Assembly: GCA_029266795.1 (NCBI GenBank)
Contig: JAQSWE010000199.1
Span: 1 to 5,126, forward strand
Length of the DNA stretch: 5,126 nucleotides
Direction of reading: 5' to 3'
Origin: Alphaproteobacteria bacterium
GTDB taxonomy: Bacteria > Pseudomonadota > Alphaproteobacteria > Micavibrionales > UBA2020
Shown here: positions 1 through 4,896 of the stretch, piece after piece
Layout of the letters: every line of letters starts with the position of its first letter
Numbering within the stretch: position 1 is the stretch's first letter
Translations under genes and position numbers: made by a program
Notes under the pieces: generated by a model
What the model was told of the DNA's origin: nothing
The model's database searches: none
Seen by the model: only the letters and a program-made list of their open reading frames with translations

Positions 1-2
1 CA

Positions 3-449
3 AAATCTTTTGGAAAAGATGTATTCGATCTTCTTCTGAAGCGGGGCGCCGATGTGCATCAGGTGTCTGACGACAAAACCACGCTTGTCATGATGGCGGC
101 AGCGCACGATAACGATTATGCCTTGCGGGCATTGCTGGAGCGGAAAGCGGCAATCGATTGTATCAGCGCCCACGGCCATTCCGCGCTGACAGTCGCCGCG
201 CGCAACAATTCCGCCAAAGCTGTTCGGATACTGCTGCAAGCGGGGGCAGATGTGACGCATGTGACAGATGAGGGATTGAATGCCAGCCAGGAGGCCACTA
301 AGGCAGGCTTCCCCGAACTTGCAAAAGTGCTCGAAGCGGCCGAGAAGAAATATGTCGAGAATATGATGAAAAGCGGCACCGGCCACGAAACCGCCGCGCC
401 CAAGACCGCAAAGTTCAAGAAACGCGCCGACGGGCAGAAGCCGAAATAA
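3..449 (+). CDS. Ankyrin-repeat protein, C-terminal part (5' end outside the window)
   Basis: The frame is open from position 3 to the TAA at 447-449, giving 148 visible residues, so the gene starts upstream. The GTG at 54 lies inside a repeat and is not a credible start. Visible residues contain about four ankyrin units: the end of one (1-22, with LLLKRGADV), two full ones (about 23-55 and 56-88, with GHSALTVAA and ILLQAGADV), and a degenerate last one (about 89-118, with EGLNASQEATKAG and LAKVLEAAE). The hallmark pattern is the A-L-x-x-A-A helix followed by LLxxGAD before the turn. The last ~30 residues are a lysine-rich, probably disordered tail ending KPK. Ankyrin repeats are protein-binding scaffolds; the partner and cellular location cannot be read here, and any signal peptide or further domain would lie upstream. 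The gene converges on the minus-strand metallopeptidase-like gene with a 3-bp gap. Confidence 0.9.
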   Translation, partial: KSFGKDVFDLLLKRGADVHQVSDDKTTLVMMAAAHDNDYALRALLERKAAIDCISAHGHSALTVAARNNSAKAVRILLQAGADVTHVTDEGLNASQEATKAGFPELAKVLEAAEKKYVENMMKSGTGHETAAPKTAKFKKRADGQKPK

Positions 450-471
450 TCATTATATCTTCATCGGCTTC
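437..471. repeat. Inverted repeat enclosing the two convergent stop codons
   Basis: GAAGCCGA (437-444) is exactly complementary in inverted orientation to TCGGCTTC (464-471), with a 19-base loop that holds both TAA stop codons (447-449 on +, 453-455 on -). Inside the loop is a smaller AT dyad, ATAAT-C-ATTAT (446-456). No T-run follows on either strand, so this is not a standard intrinsic terminator. It could still fold in both transcripts as a 3'-end stabilising or processing hairpin. Both arms are coding and give the dipeptide Lys-Pro in both proteins, so chance is possible. Confidence 0.45.
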
Positions 472-1499
472 AGTGGTTCGACAATCCGCGCGAAGGCCGA
501 TTTTTTCTCTGGTCGCGTCAGGCTGACGCTTGTTTGCGCTTTTTTGCCGCCGATGTCGCGGTCGCCAGCTTTGTCCATCAGTGCCTTTTTCGCGTCTTTC
601 CAGTGGTCGGTGTTCACGTCTACTTTATGCTCCAGCCCGCCCAGCTTGATCGTGCCGGTTTCCAGCACGTTGTTGAGGATGCGCGCCGCGATGTAAAATT
701 CCTGCGACTTCGCCGGCGACGACATGGCGATTTCCTGCAGGCTCAGCAGTTTCGCCTCGATCACGTCAGGTAGCACCGCGCCGTATTCATCGGTCGTATA
801 GCCGTGCTTGCCCTGCATCTTTGAAAATTTGCTCTCCGCCCTGCCGCCCGCGCCGAAAGTGGAGGCATGTCGCTCCGCGACCTTCGCGATTTCCTTGGGC
901 GAGAGGGAAATGAAATCAATGTTCTTGGGGTTGATCGCGATGGCATCGAGCGACATCGCGGTCATGTGGTCGAAATCCATCGTCATCAGCATTTCCTGAC
1001 CGCGCTTGTCGGCCAGCGCCAGCAGGTCGCTTTTCTGGAACACGCCGTCCTTCAGCCCGCGGATCATGGCAAAACTGTCGGCTGCGTTTTCCTTGTACTG
1101 CCCCGTGCCGCCGCCGATGCCTTGGGCATCCTTCACGACAAAGTGGCCCAGTTCATGCTGGAAGCAGAAATAGGCGCTTTTGAAATCGTCGCCGGGGAAT
1201 GACTGTTTTTCGCCCTCGCGCTTGACGGGGATCAGCATCAGGTCATGCCCGTTCATCGCTGTCGCAAGCGCCGTGGAGCTTTCGGCGTTCTTGAGGATGT
1301 GATTGTACTGCGCGTTGGTCAGCTTCGCTTTCTGCGCGAATTCCTCCAGCTTCTCGGCGAAATCTGGAGCGGAGGTGTCTATGAAGGTCAGGTTCGCTGT
1401 CTGTTTGGGGAAATCACGCCGCGCATCGGCAACGGCCTGTTCGAAATCGAACTGCTTTGCGTCTTGCTTCAGGAACTGGCTAACCTGCTGATCCGGCAT
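453..1499 (-). CDS. Putative zinc metallopeptidase (gluzincin-like), uncharacterised
   Basis: A 348-residue protein whose family I do not recognise. It carries HELGH at residues 115-119, preceded by hydrophobic/aromatic AYFCFQ, and ENAAD at 137-141 followed by SFAMIRGL. HExxH with a downstream ExxxD is the signature of gluzincin metallopeptidases: two His and a Glu bind zinc, and the Glu of HExxH is the catalytic base. The E-x-x-A-D-x-F-A form also resembles the third-ligand helix of ImmA/IrrE-type zincins. A Gly-rich turn (GIGGGTGQY, about 128-135) joins the two motifs. There is no signal peptide or membrane segment, so the protein is probably cytoplasmic or exported by a non-Sec route. The rest is charged and helical, with a basic C-terminus ending KPMKI. 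The ATG at 1499 is preceded by AGGGAAG very close to the start and by a perfect TATAAT. Peptidase activity is inferred from the motifs alone; substrate is unknown. Confidence 0.7.
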   Translation of the reverse strand: MPDQQVSQFLKQDAKQFDFEQAVADARRDFPKQTANLTFIDTSAPDFAEKLEEFAQKAKLTNAQYNHILKNAESSTALATAMNGHDLMLIPVKREGEKQSFPGDDFKSAYFCFQHELGHFVVKDAQGIGGGTGQYKENAADSFAMIRGLKDGVFQKSDLLALADKRGQEMLMTMDFDHMTAMSLDAIAINPKNIDFISLSPKEIAKVAERHASTFGAGGRAESKFSKMQGKHGYTTDEYGAVLPDVIEAKLLSLQEIAMSSPAKSQEFYIAARILNNVLETGTIKLGGLEHKVDVNTDHWKDAKKALMDKAGDRDIGGKKAQTSVSLTRPEKKSAFARIVEPLKPMKI

Positions 1500-1523
1500 A
1501 CTTCCCTGTTACGGTTTCATAAC

Positions 1524-1529
1524 ATTATA
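1524..1529 (-). promoter_or_regulatory. Probable -10 element for the metallopeptidase-like gene
   Basis: The minus strand reads TATAAT here, a perfect sigma-70-type -10 hexamer, about 25 bp upstream of the ATG at 1499. This implies a leader of roughly 17 bases. No good -35 lies at the usual spacing: the 17-bp position reads AGGGGT. The promoter may therefore be weak or need an activator. Confidence 0.4.
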
Positions 1530-1595
1530 ACCACAACCCGCTAAAAACCCCTTAAACAGGATTATATTATTGATTTAATTTAGAAATATGAGCGT

Positions 1596-1624
1596 TTGAC
1601 ATAAAGGTCCATCGGGCCTAATCT
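1596..1624 (+). promoter_or_regulatory. Probable promoter of the exported beta-barrel-like protein gene
   Basis: A perfect -35 hexamer TTGACA (1596-1601) is followed after exactly 17 bp by TAATCT (1619-1624), which keeps the three most important -10 bases (T, A and final T). Predicted transcription start is near 1631, leaving a leader of about 31 bases. The ribosome binding site GGAG (1652-1655) sits 6 bases before the ATG at 1662 and supports that start codon. Confidence 0.55.
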
Positions 1625-1661
1625 CCCTTCACACACAAATTTTATCGTTACGGAGATCTCT

Positions 1662-2579
1662 ATGTTCAAGCCCAAGAAGGCCAGCGGACTGTCGCAAGTT
1701 TTTTCATCGGCCATGATGAGCGCAGGTTTGCTGCTCTCGGCGCAGCCGTCGCGCGCGCAGGAATCCCCGCAGCCGCCGGCCGATCCGGTGCCGAGTGCGC
1801 AGCCGAATTGGGGGCTGGATGAGGGCGTGACGCGCCATGCCGAAGCGGGCGGGCTCAATGACCGCATCGACAACTACTTCGCGCACAAACCGACCATTTA
1901 CGTGTCGAAGGAAAATTTCTGGATCGCGCCCGCTGCCCGTTACGACGTGAAGCTGCTGCCGCTCGACCAGACCGGCGTCCTGAATGTGACGCGCGAATAT
2001 GTTGAAATGAAGCCGCTGAAAAAAGAATGGTATGGCCGCGCGACGGGGGTTGAATACGGCGTACAGTTCAATATCGGCGCGGCCTCGAAGAGCGGTAATG
2101 AATGGACCTATCGCGGCGGCTTCAACCTCGGCTATTACGAGAACCCGATTGAGCGCGAGAATGGCCGCTATACCCGCGACACCACCGGCAACAGCCGCGC
2201 GGGCGCATTTGTCGAAGGCGTCAAGAACGTGCATCTGGGATCGCTGCCCGCATCGCTGATTGTCAGCACCTCCGCAGGCCGCGTTTCAGGCCCCGAAATC
2301 GGCCGCGGCAGCGATGCGCGCGTCTATAGCGAAGTGAACTTTCCCAATCTGTTCAACAGCCGCAGCGCGGGCGAATACTCGCTCGGCAAATTCTCGGGCG
2401 TCGTGCGCGGCTATGCCGGCACGCAGACCAGCGGTGTCGAAGCAGGCATTTACTACAACGACCTGAAAGACGACGGCAAGGGCATCAACCTGAGCGTCGG
2501 CCCCGAAATCCGCCATGACACTGAACGCGGCACGTCTTTCCGCTTCCGCTTCAAATTCTCGCCGAAGAAATTCTGGTAA
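1662..2579 (+). CDS. Exported protein of unknown function, probable outer-membrane beta-barrel
   Basis: A 305-residue protein with a Sec signal peptide: basic start MFKPKK, hydrophobic core AGLLLSA (21-27), and likely cleavage after SRA (residue 32). A Pro/Gln-rich linker (33-50) follows. From about residue 77 the sequence alternates polar and apolar/aromatic residues in short blocks typical of amphipathic beta strands: GVQFNIGAAS (133-142), WTYRGGFNLGYY (148-159), RAGAFVEGV (179-187), ASLIVSTSAG (197-206), SGVVRGYAG (245-253), GVEAGIYYN (258-266), INLSVGPEI (275-283) and TSFRFRFKF (291-299). The C-terminus is Trp, consistent with the terminal aromatic residue recognised by the BAM machinery. 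About eight strands fit a small outer-membrane barrel, although a periplasmic beta-rich fold is possible. I do not recognise the family and assign no function. It has a good SD and promoter and stands alone on its strand, converging on the desaturase with a 3-bp gap. Confidence 0.8.
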   Translation: MFKPKKASGLSQVFSSAMMSAGLLLSAQPSRAQESPQPPADPVPSAQPNWGLDEGVTRHAEAGGLNDRIDNYFAHKPTIYVSKENFWIAPAARYDVKLLPLDQTGVLNVTREYVEMKPLKKEWYGRATGVEYGVQFNIGAASKSGNEWTYRGGFNLGYYENPIERENGRYTRDTTGNSRAGAFVEGVKNVHLGSLPASLIVSTSAGRVSGPEIGRGSDARVYSEVNFPNLFNSRSAGEYSLGKFSGVVRGYAGTQTSGVEAGIYYNDLKDDGKGINLSVGPEIRHDTERGTSFRFRFKFSPKKFW

Positions 2580-2582
2580 GGG

Positions 2583-3494
2583 TTACGCGCGGACAAGCTC
2601 CGGACGCGGCGCGAGGTCTTCGGGCTGCTTGATATCCCATGCAAGGCCGAGGCGTTCAAACACGCGCAGCACCCACCAGCCGGGATCGGCCTCGCCGTCA
2701 TACAGCCCGATGCGGGCGGAGCCGGGGAAGGCGTGATGGTTGTTGTGCCAGCTTTCACCGAAAGTGATCAGCCCCGCGAATTTCACGTTATATCCCTGAA
2801 CGCCCGCCGTCGTGACGCGCCAGCTTTGATGGCCTTCGCGGTGCGCGTAATGGCCGATCAGCCAATGGCCTGTCATGCAGGCCGCCACGCGCGCGCAGAC
2901 GCCCCAGAATACATAGGGCCAGCCGCCCAGTATGTAGAACAGGATTGCCCAGGGCAGGTTTTGCCATTTGGCCCAGCGGTCGATGAAGCGGTAAAACCTG
3001 TCACTCTCCAAATGCGGCTCGTACACAAAGACGGGCGGAGAGGCGAGACGGATATCGCAGACCAGCTGCCAGAAACCGTCCTGCCAGAAATTTTTGCGAT
3101 GCGCGAAATAATCGTGGCAATCGGGCTGGCGCTGCGCCCAGTCGCGCATGTCATGCGTGTAGACCAGGGTGCGCGGGCCCCCGAGGCCGACAAGCGTGCC
3201 CAGATAAACCATCGCCCGTTCCAGCCATTTCGGGCAGTTGAAGCTGTTGTGGATCAACCGCCGGTGCATGCCGAGCGAATGGCCGAAGCATAGCACGCCC
3301 GCCGTCGTCACGAGAAACAACGCGACCGCATCCCATGACGCGCAGAAAAATCCTGCGATGGTGCCTGCATACATGATGCCGAGGAAAACCGTCTTGGACG
3401 GCGACCAGATGACCTCGCCTGCAACCGCATCTCCGGTGTCGTGCTGGAAACGGGGCTCGTCGTGCGTTTGTCCGTGGTGATGGCGGCCGAGCAT
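2583..3494 (-). CDS. Membrane fatty-acid (acyl-CoA/acyl-lipid) desaturase family protein
   Basis: A 303-residue integral membrane protein of the di-iron desaturase family, whose known members use O2 and electrons to put a double bond into an acyl chain. Hydrophobic segments lie near 35-50, 54-71, 93-106 and 180-200. Histidine box 1 is GHSLGMHRRLIH (H72, H77, H82), matching the family HRxxxxH-type box. Box 3 is HNNHH (250-254) within GESWHNNHHAFP, near-perfect for the family. Box 2, normally HRxHH, reads HDMRD (114-118), keeping only its first His; the downstream DCH (H127) and H132 match the family's DPH...H pattern. A His-dense stretch (H210, H215, H218, H222) sits where SCD-type enzymes place their extra metal ligand. 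The N-terminus is also His-rich (H5-H7, H11, H18). The ATG at 3494 has AGGT 7 bases upstream. The family assignment is firm; substrate, regiospecificity and even activity are open because of box 2. Confidence 0.87.
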   Translation of the reverse strand: MLGRHHHGQTHDEPRFQHDTGDAVAGEVIWSPSKTVFLGIMYAGTIAGFFCASWDAVALFLVTTAGVLCFGHSLGMHRRLIHNSFNCPKWLERAMVYLGTLVGLGGPRTLVYTHDMRDWAQRQPDCHDYFAHRKNFWQDGFWQLVCDIRLASPPVFVYEPHLESDRFYRFIDRWAKWQNLPWAILFYILGGWPYVFWGVCARVAACMTGHWLIGHYAHREGHQSWRVTTAGVQGYNVKFAGLITFGESWHNNHHAFPGSARIGLYDGEADPGWWVLRVFERLGLAWDIKQPEDLAPRPELVRA

Positions 3495-3513
3495 GATGAA
3501 TACCTGTATATGA

Positions 3514-3529
3514 TTAGCTATATAGCTAA
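3514..3529. promoter_or_regulatory. Perfect 16-bp palindrome, candidate operator of the desaturase gene
   Basis: TTAGCTATATAGCTAA is a perfect dyad. Its centre (3521/3522) falls on the transcription start predicted from the -10 at 3529-3534. Partial outer arms, ATATGA (3508-3513) and TCATAT (3535-3540), extend the symmetry with a 5-base asymmetry. A dyad over +1 and touching the -10 is the classic position for a homodimeric repressor such as a TetR- or MarR-type regulator. No regulator gene is present in the window, so the binding protein is unknown. No T-run follows, which argues against a terminator. Confidence 0.5.
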
Positions 3530-3558
3530 ATATATCATATGCAGATATGCCGAGTCAA
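3529..3558 (-). promoter_or_regulatory. Probable desaturase promoter
   Basis: On the minus strand, TTGACT (3553-3558; 5 of 6 to the -35 consensus) is followed after 18 bp by TATATT (3529-3534; 5 of 6 to the -10 consensus). Predicted +1 is near 3522, leaving about 28 bases before the ATG at 3494. The gap to the upstream peroxiredoxin gene (3495-3576) is markedly AT-rich and holds no visible terminator, so read-through from the upstream operon is also possible. Confidence 0.55.
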
Positions 3559-3576
3559 ACGCGGTCATGTTGTTAT

Positions 3577-4107
3577 TTATTTCGCTTGTAAAACAGCCAG
3601 ATCCGCCAGCACTTCCTCGCTGTGGCGGGCGGGATCGACATCGTCATACGTCTTACGGATGATTCCCTTCGGGTCGATCAGAAAGGTGTTGCGGGCGGAA
3701 ACCACCGTGAGGCCGAGGTTCAGGGTGGAGCCGTAAAGCTCGCTTACCTTTTTATCCGTGTCGGCCAGCAGCATAAAGCTCAGGCCTTCTTTTGCGCAGA
3801 ATTCCTTGTGGCTCTCGGGGCTGTCCGTGCTGACGCCCAGAATGACGGCGTTCTTCGCGGTATATTTTGCTTCATCTTCCTGAAAATTATGCGCCTGCAG
3901 CGAACAGCCGCTGGTGAAATCCTTCGGGTAGAAATAAAGGACAATCCATTTGTCCTTGAAGTCGGCAAAGCTTATGGCTTTTCCGTGCTGGTTCTGCAGG
4001 CTGAATGCGGGCGCGGCTGTGCCGGCCTTGGGCATGTCTGCCGCGAGCGCGTTCAGCGAAAATAGCGCGCAGAAAAGGAGCGCGGTCAGCAGCGAAAGTT
4101 TTTTCAT
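3577..4107 (-). CDS. Exported peroxiredoxin, PrxQ/BCP type
   Basis: A 176-residue thioredoxin-fold peroxidase that should reduce hydrogen peroxide or organic hydroperoxides. The active-site segment PKDFTSGC (61-68) fits the peroxiredoxin PxxxTxxC motif, with C68 the peroxidatic cysteine; R139 in RNTFLID fits the conserved active-site Arg. The common PrxQ resolving Cys five residues later is His (H73). Instead C104 in EFCAKEGL lies 36 residues after C68, the spacing I recall for Xanthomonas-type PrxQ with the resolving Cys in helix alpha-3, so an atypical 2-Cys mechanism is inferred. The N-terminus (MKKLSLL, hydrophobic core, then LNALAAD) is a Sec signal peptide cleaved near residues 22-23, placing the enzyme in the periplasm. 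C13 is inside the signal core and is not a lipobox. The frame stays open upstream to 4365, but that part overlaps the preceding gene; ATG 4107 begins the signal peptide. It starts 4 bases after the upstream stop without a clear SD. Confidence 0.92.
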   Translation of the reverse strand: MKKLSLLTALLFCALFSLNALAADMPKAGTAAPAFSLQNQHGKAISFADFKDKWIVLYFYPKDFTSGCSLQAHNFQEDEAKYTAKNAVILGVSTDSPESHKEFCAKEGLSFMLLADTDKKVSELYGSTLNLGLTVVSARNTFLIDPKGIIRKTYDDVDPARHSEEVLADLAVLQAK

Positions 4108-4111
4108 GTTT

Positions 4112-4822
4112 TTACGGGCGCAGAGCGCCGCCTTTGTATTTCTTGGTTGCGGGGGGCAGGGTCGGGCCTTTGGGCGGCGGGCCGTCCTTGGCCGCGACGA
4201 TATCGGGAATGCGTCCGGGCGCAGTGTCGCCGAGCCATTCACCCAATGCCTCGCGCAGGGCGTCGTAACCGTAGGCGGGAGATTCTTCATGCTTCTTGGT
4301 GAAGCCGCCGCCGATATCCCAATCTTCCGACAGCTTGTCGAAACGTGTGACGCTGATATCGTCATCCGCCATATAGGATACAGGCTCGATCACGATCTTG
4401 ATCATGGGATGGATGTCTGTTGGCGACGATACTTCCTTACCCCAATCCTTGTCGTAGCGGACGGTGACGGTCAGGGTCGGGCCATCATGCAGATGTTCGT
4501 CCAGCGCATCGACGGCCTCGTCGATATTGCCGTCGGAAAAAGCGACCTTTACATGGAATTTTTTGCCGTCTTTTTCGGGCAGGGATTCCAGCACCGATAA
4601 AATGGGGTGGAGGTGGCCTTCGTATCTTTCGCGCATGCCGTCTTTGGCTTCGCTGCATTTCTGCAGTAGCTCGGCGCGCATGGCGTCTTTCTGTTCTTTC
4701 AGCGCGGCCTGTTCGCTGGCGCGGGTTTCGTTTTCTTCCACCTTTTTCGCGGCGGCATCGAGGAAGTCCTTGAAGACATCCTTGGGCGGCTTGTTGTCTT
4801 CGGGCAAAGGCGTTTCAGCCAT
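4112..4822 (-). CDS. Conserved-looking hypothetical protein, charged, helical N-terminus
   Basis: A 236-residue protein I do not recognise. There is no signal peptide or membrane segment, so it is probably cytoplasmic. Residues about 14-68 are a highly charged Ala/Lys/Glu-rich helix, possibly coiled coil (KKVEENETRASEQ, LKEQKDAMRAELL). The middle (about 88-150) looks like an alpha/beta domain with strands KFHVKVAFSD, LTVTVRY and MIKIVIEPVSY. Residues 186-198 form a further helix (YDALREALGEWLG), and the tail is Pro/Lys-rich (GPPPKGPTLPPATKK). The only cysteine is C56. The ATG at 4822 has GGAG (minus-strand sense of 4828-4831) 5 bases upstream, which decides this start. It is the first gene of a two-gene operon with the peroxiredoxin: 4 bases separate its stop from the next ATG. 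That spacing suggests co-expression, but a functional link to peroxide defence is inference only. Confidence 0.8.
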   Translation of the reverse strand: MAETPLPEDNKPPKDVFKDFLDAAAKKVEENETRASEQAALKEQKDAMRAELLQKCSEAKDGMRERYEGHLHPILSVLESLPEKDGKKFHVKVAFSDGNIDEAVDALDEHLHDGPTLTVTVRYDKDWGKEVSSPTDIHPMIKIVIEPVSYMADDDISVTRFDKLSEDWDIGGGFTKKHEESPAYGYDALREALGEWLGDTAPGRIPDIVAAKDGPPPKGPTLPPATKKYKGGALRP

Positions 4823-4896
4823 GAAAACTCCGGTGATTGTCAGCGGCGTGGGTGATAAGCTAGCCTATTGCTATTCGCAAGCGATGTAAACCGGGC
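4823..4896. promoter_or_regulatory. Divergent promoter gap between the hypothetical/PrxQ operon and the DUF3592-like gene
   Basis: These 74 bp must carry start signals for both strands. For the minus strand, TTTACA (4885-4890) with TAGGCT (4862-4867) at 17-bp spacing is the best pair; TTGCGA (4875-4880) with TATCAC (4852-4857) is an alternative. For the plus strand, TTGTCA (4837-4842) with TAGCCT (4861-4866) at 18 bp is a possible pair. The minus- and plus-strand -10 candidates overlap, so the two promoters may compete. All matches are weak and unproven. Confidence 0.3.

Larger units (their letters stand above)
1500..1661. other. Divergent intergenic promoter region (162 bp)
   Basis: This AT-rich gap separates the divergently transcribed metallopeptidase-like gene and the exported-protein gene. 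It holds a minus-strand TATAAT (1524-1529) and a plus-strand TTGACA-type promoter (1596-1624). Between them is a strongly AT-rich tract (about 1561-1590) that could act as an UP element for the plus-strand promoter. A 6-bp inverted repeat, CCTGTT (1505-1510) and AACAGG (1555-1560), flanks the minus-strand -10 but is short enough to be chance. No small ORF or RNA gene is visible. Confidence 0.6.

Noticed and set aside
1571..1584. Possible FNR box (TTGAT half-site) in the divergent region
   Set aside because: The second half reads TTTAG instead of ATCAA, so only one half-site is present.
1704..2234. Minus-strand open frame (176 codons) antisense to the exported protein
   Set aside because: Its composition (Arg/Ala/Val-rich, no motif) and its position under a gene with signal peptide, SD and promoter mark it as a shadow frame.
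2590..2602. Small stem CGGA-caagc-TCCG just after the barrel gene
   Set aside because: Four base pairs with no T-run, inside the desaturase coding region; not a credible terminator.
2733..3293. Long plus-strand open frame (186 codons) antisense to the desaturase
   Set aside because: It is a shadow of a GC-rich gene: the opposite strand encodes conserved histidine boxes, while this frame shows no domain-like pattern or supported start.
3514..3529. Palindrome as an intrinsic terminator for the PrxQ operon
   Set aside because: The dyad is AT-rich and no T-run follows on the minus strand; its overlap with the predicted desaturase start favours an operator.
4108..4365. 86-residue N-terminal extension of the peroxiredoxin frame
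   Set aside because: It overlaps the upstream gene in another frame, is low-complexity Arg/Pro/Ser-rich, and would bury the clear signal peptide that begins at 4107.
3950..4600. Plus-strand open frame (216 codons) across the PrxQ/hypothetical junction
   Set aside because: It spans two well-supported minus-strand genes, has no SD or promoter, and encodes nothing recognisable.
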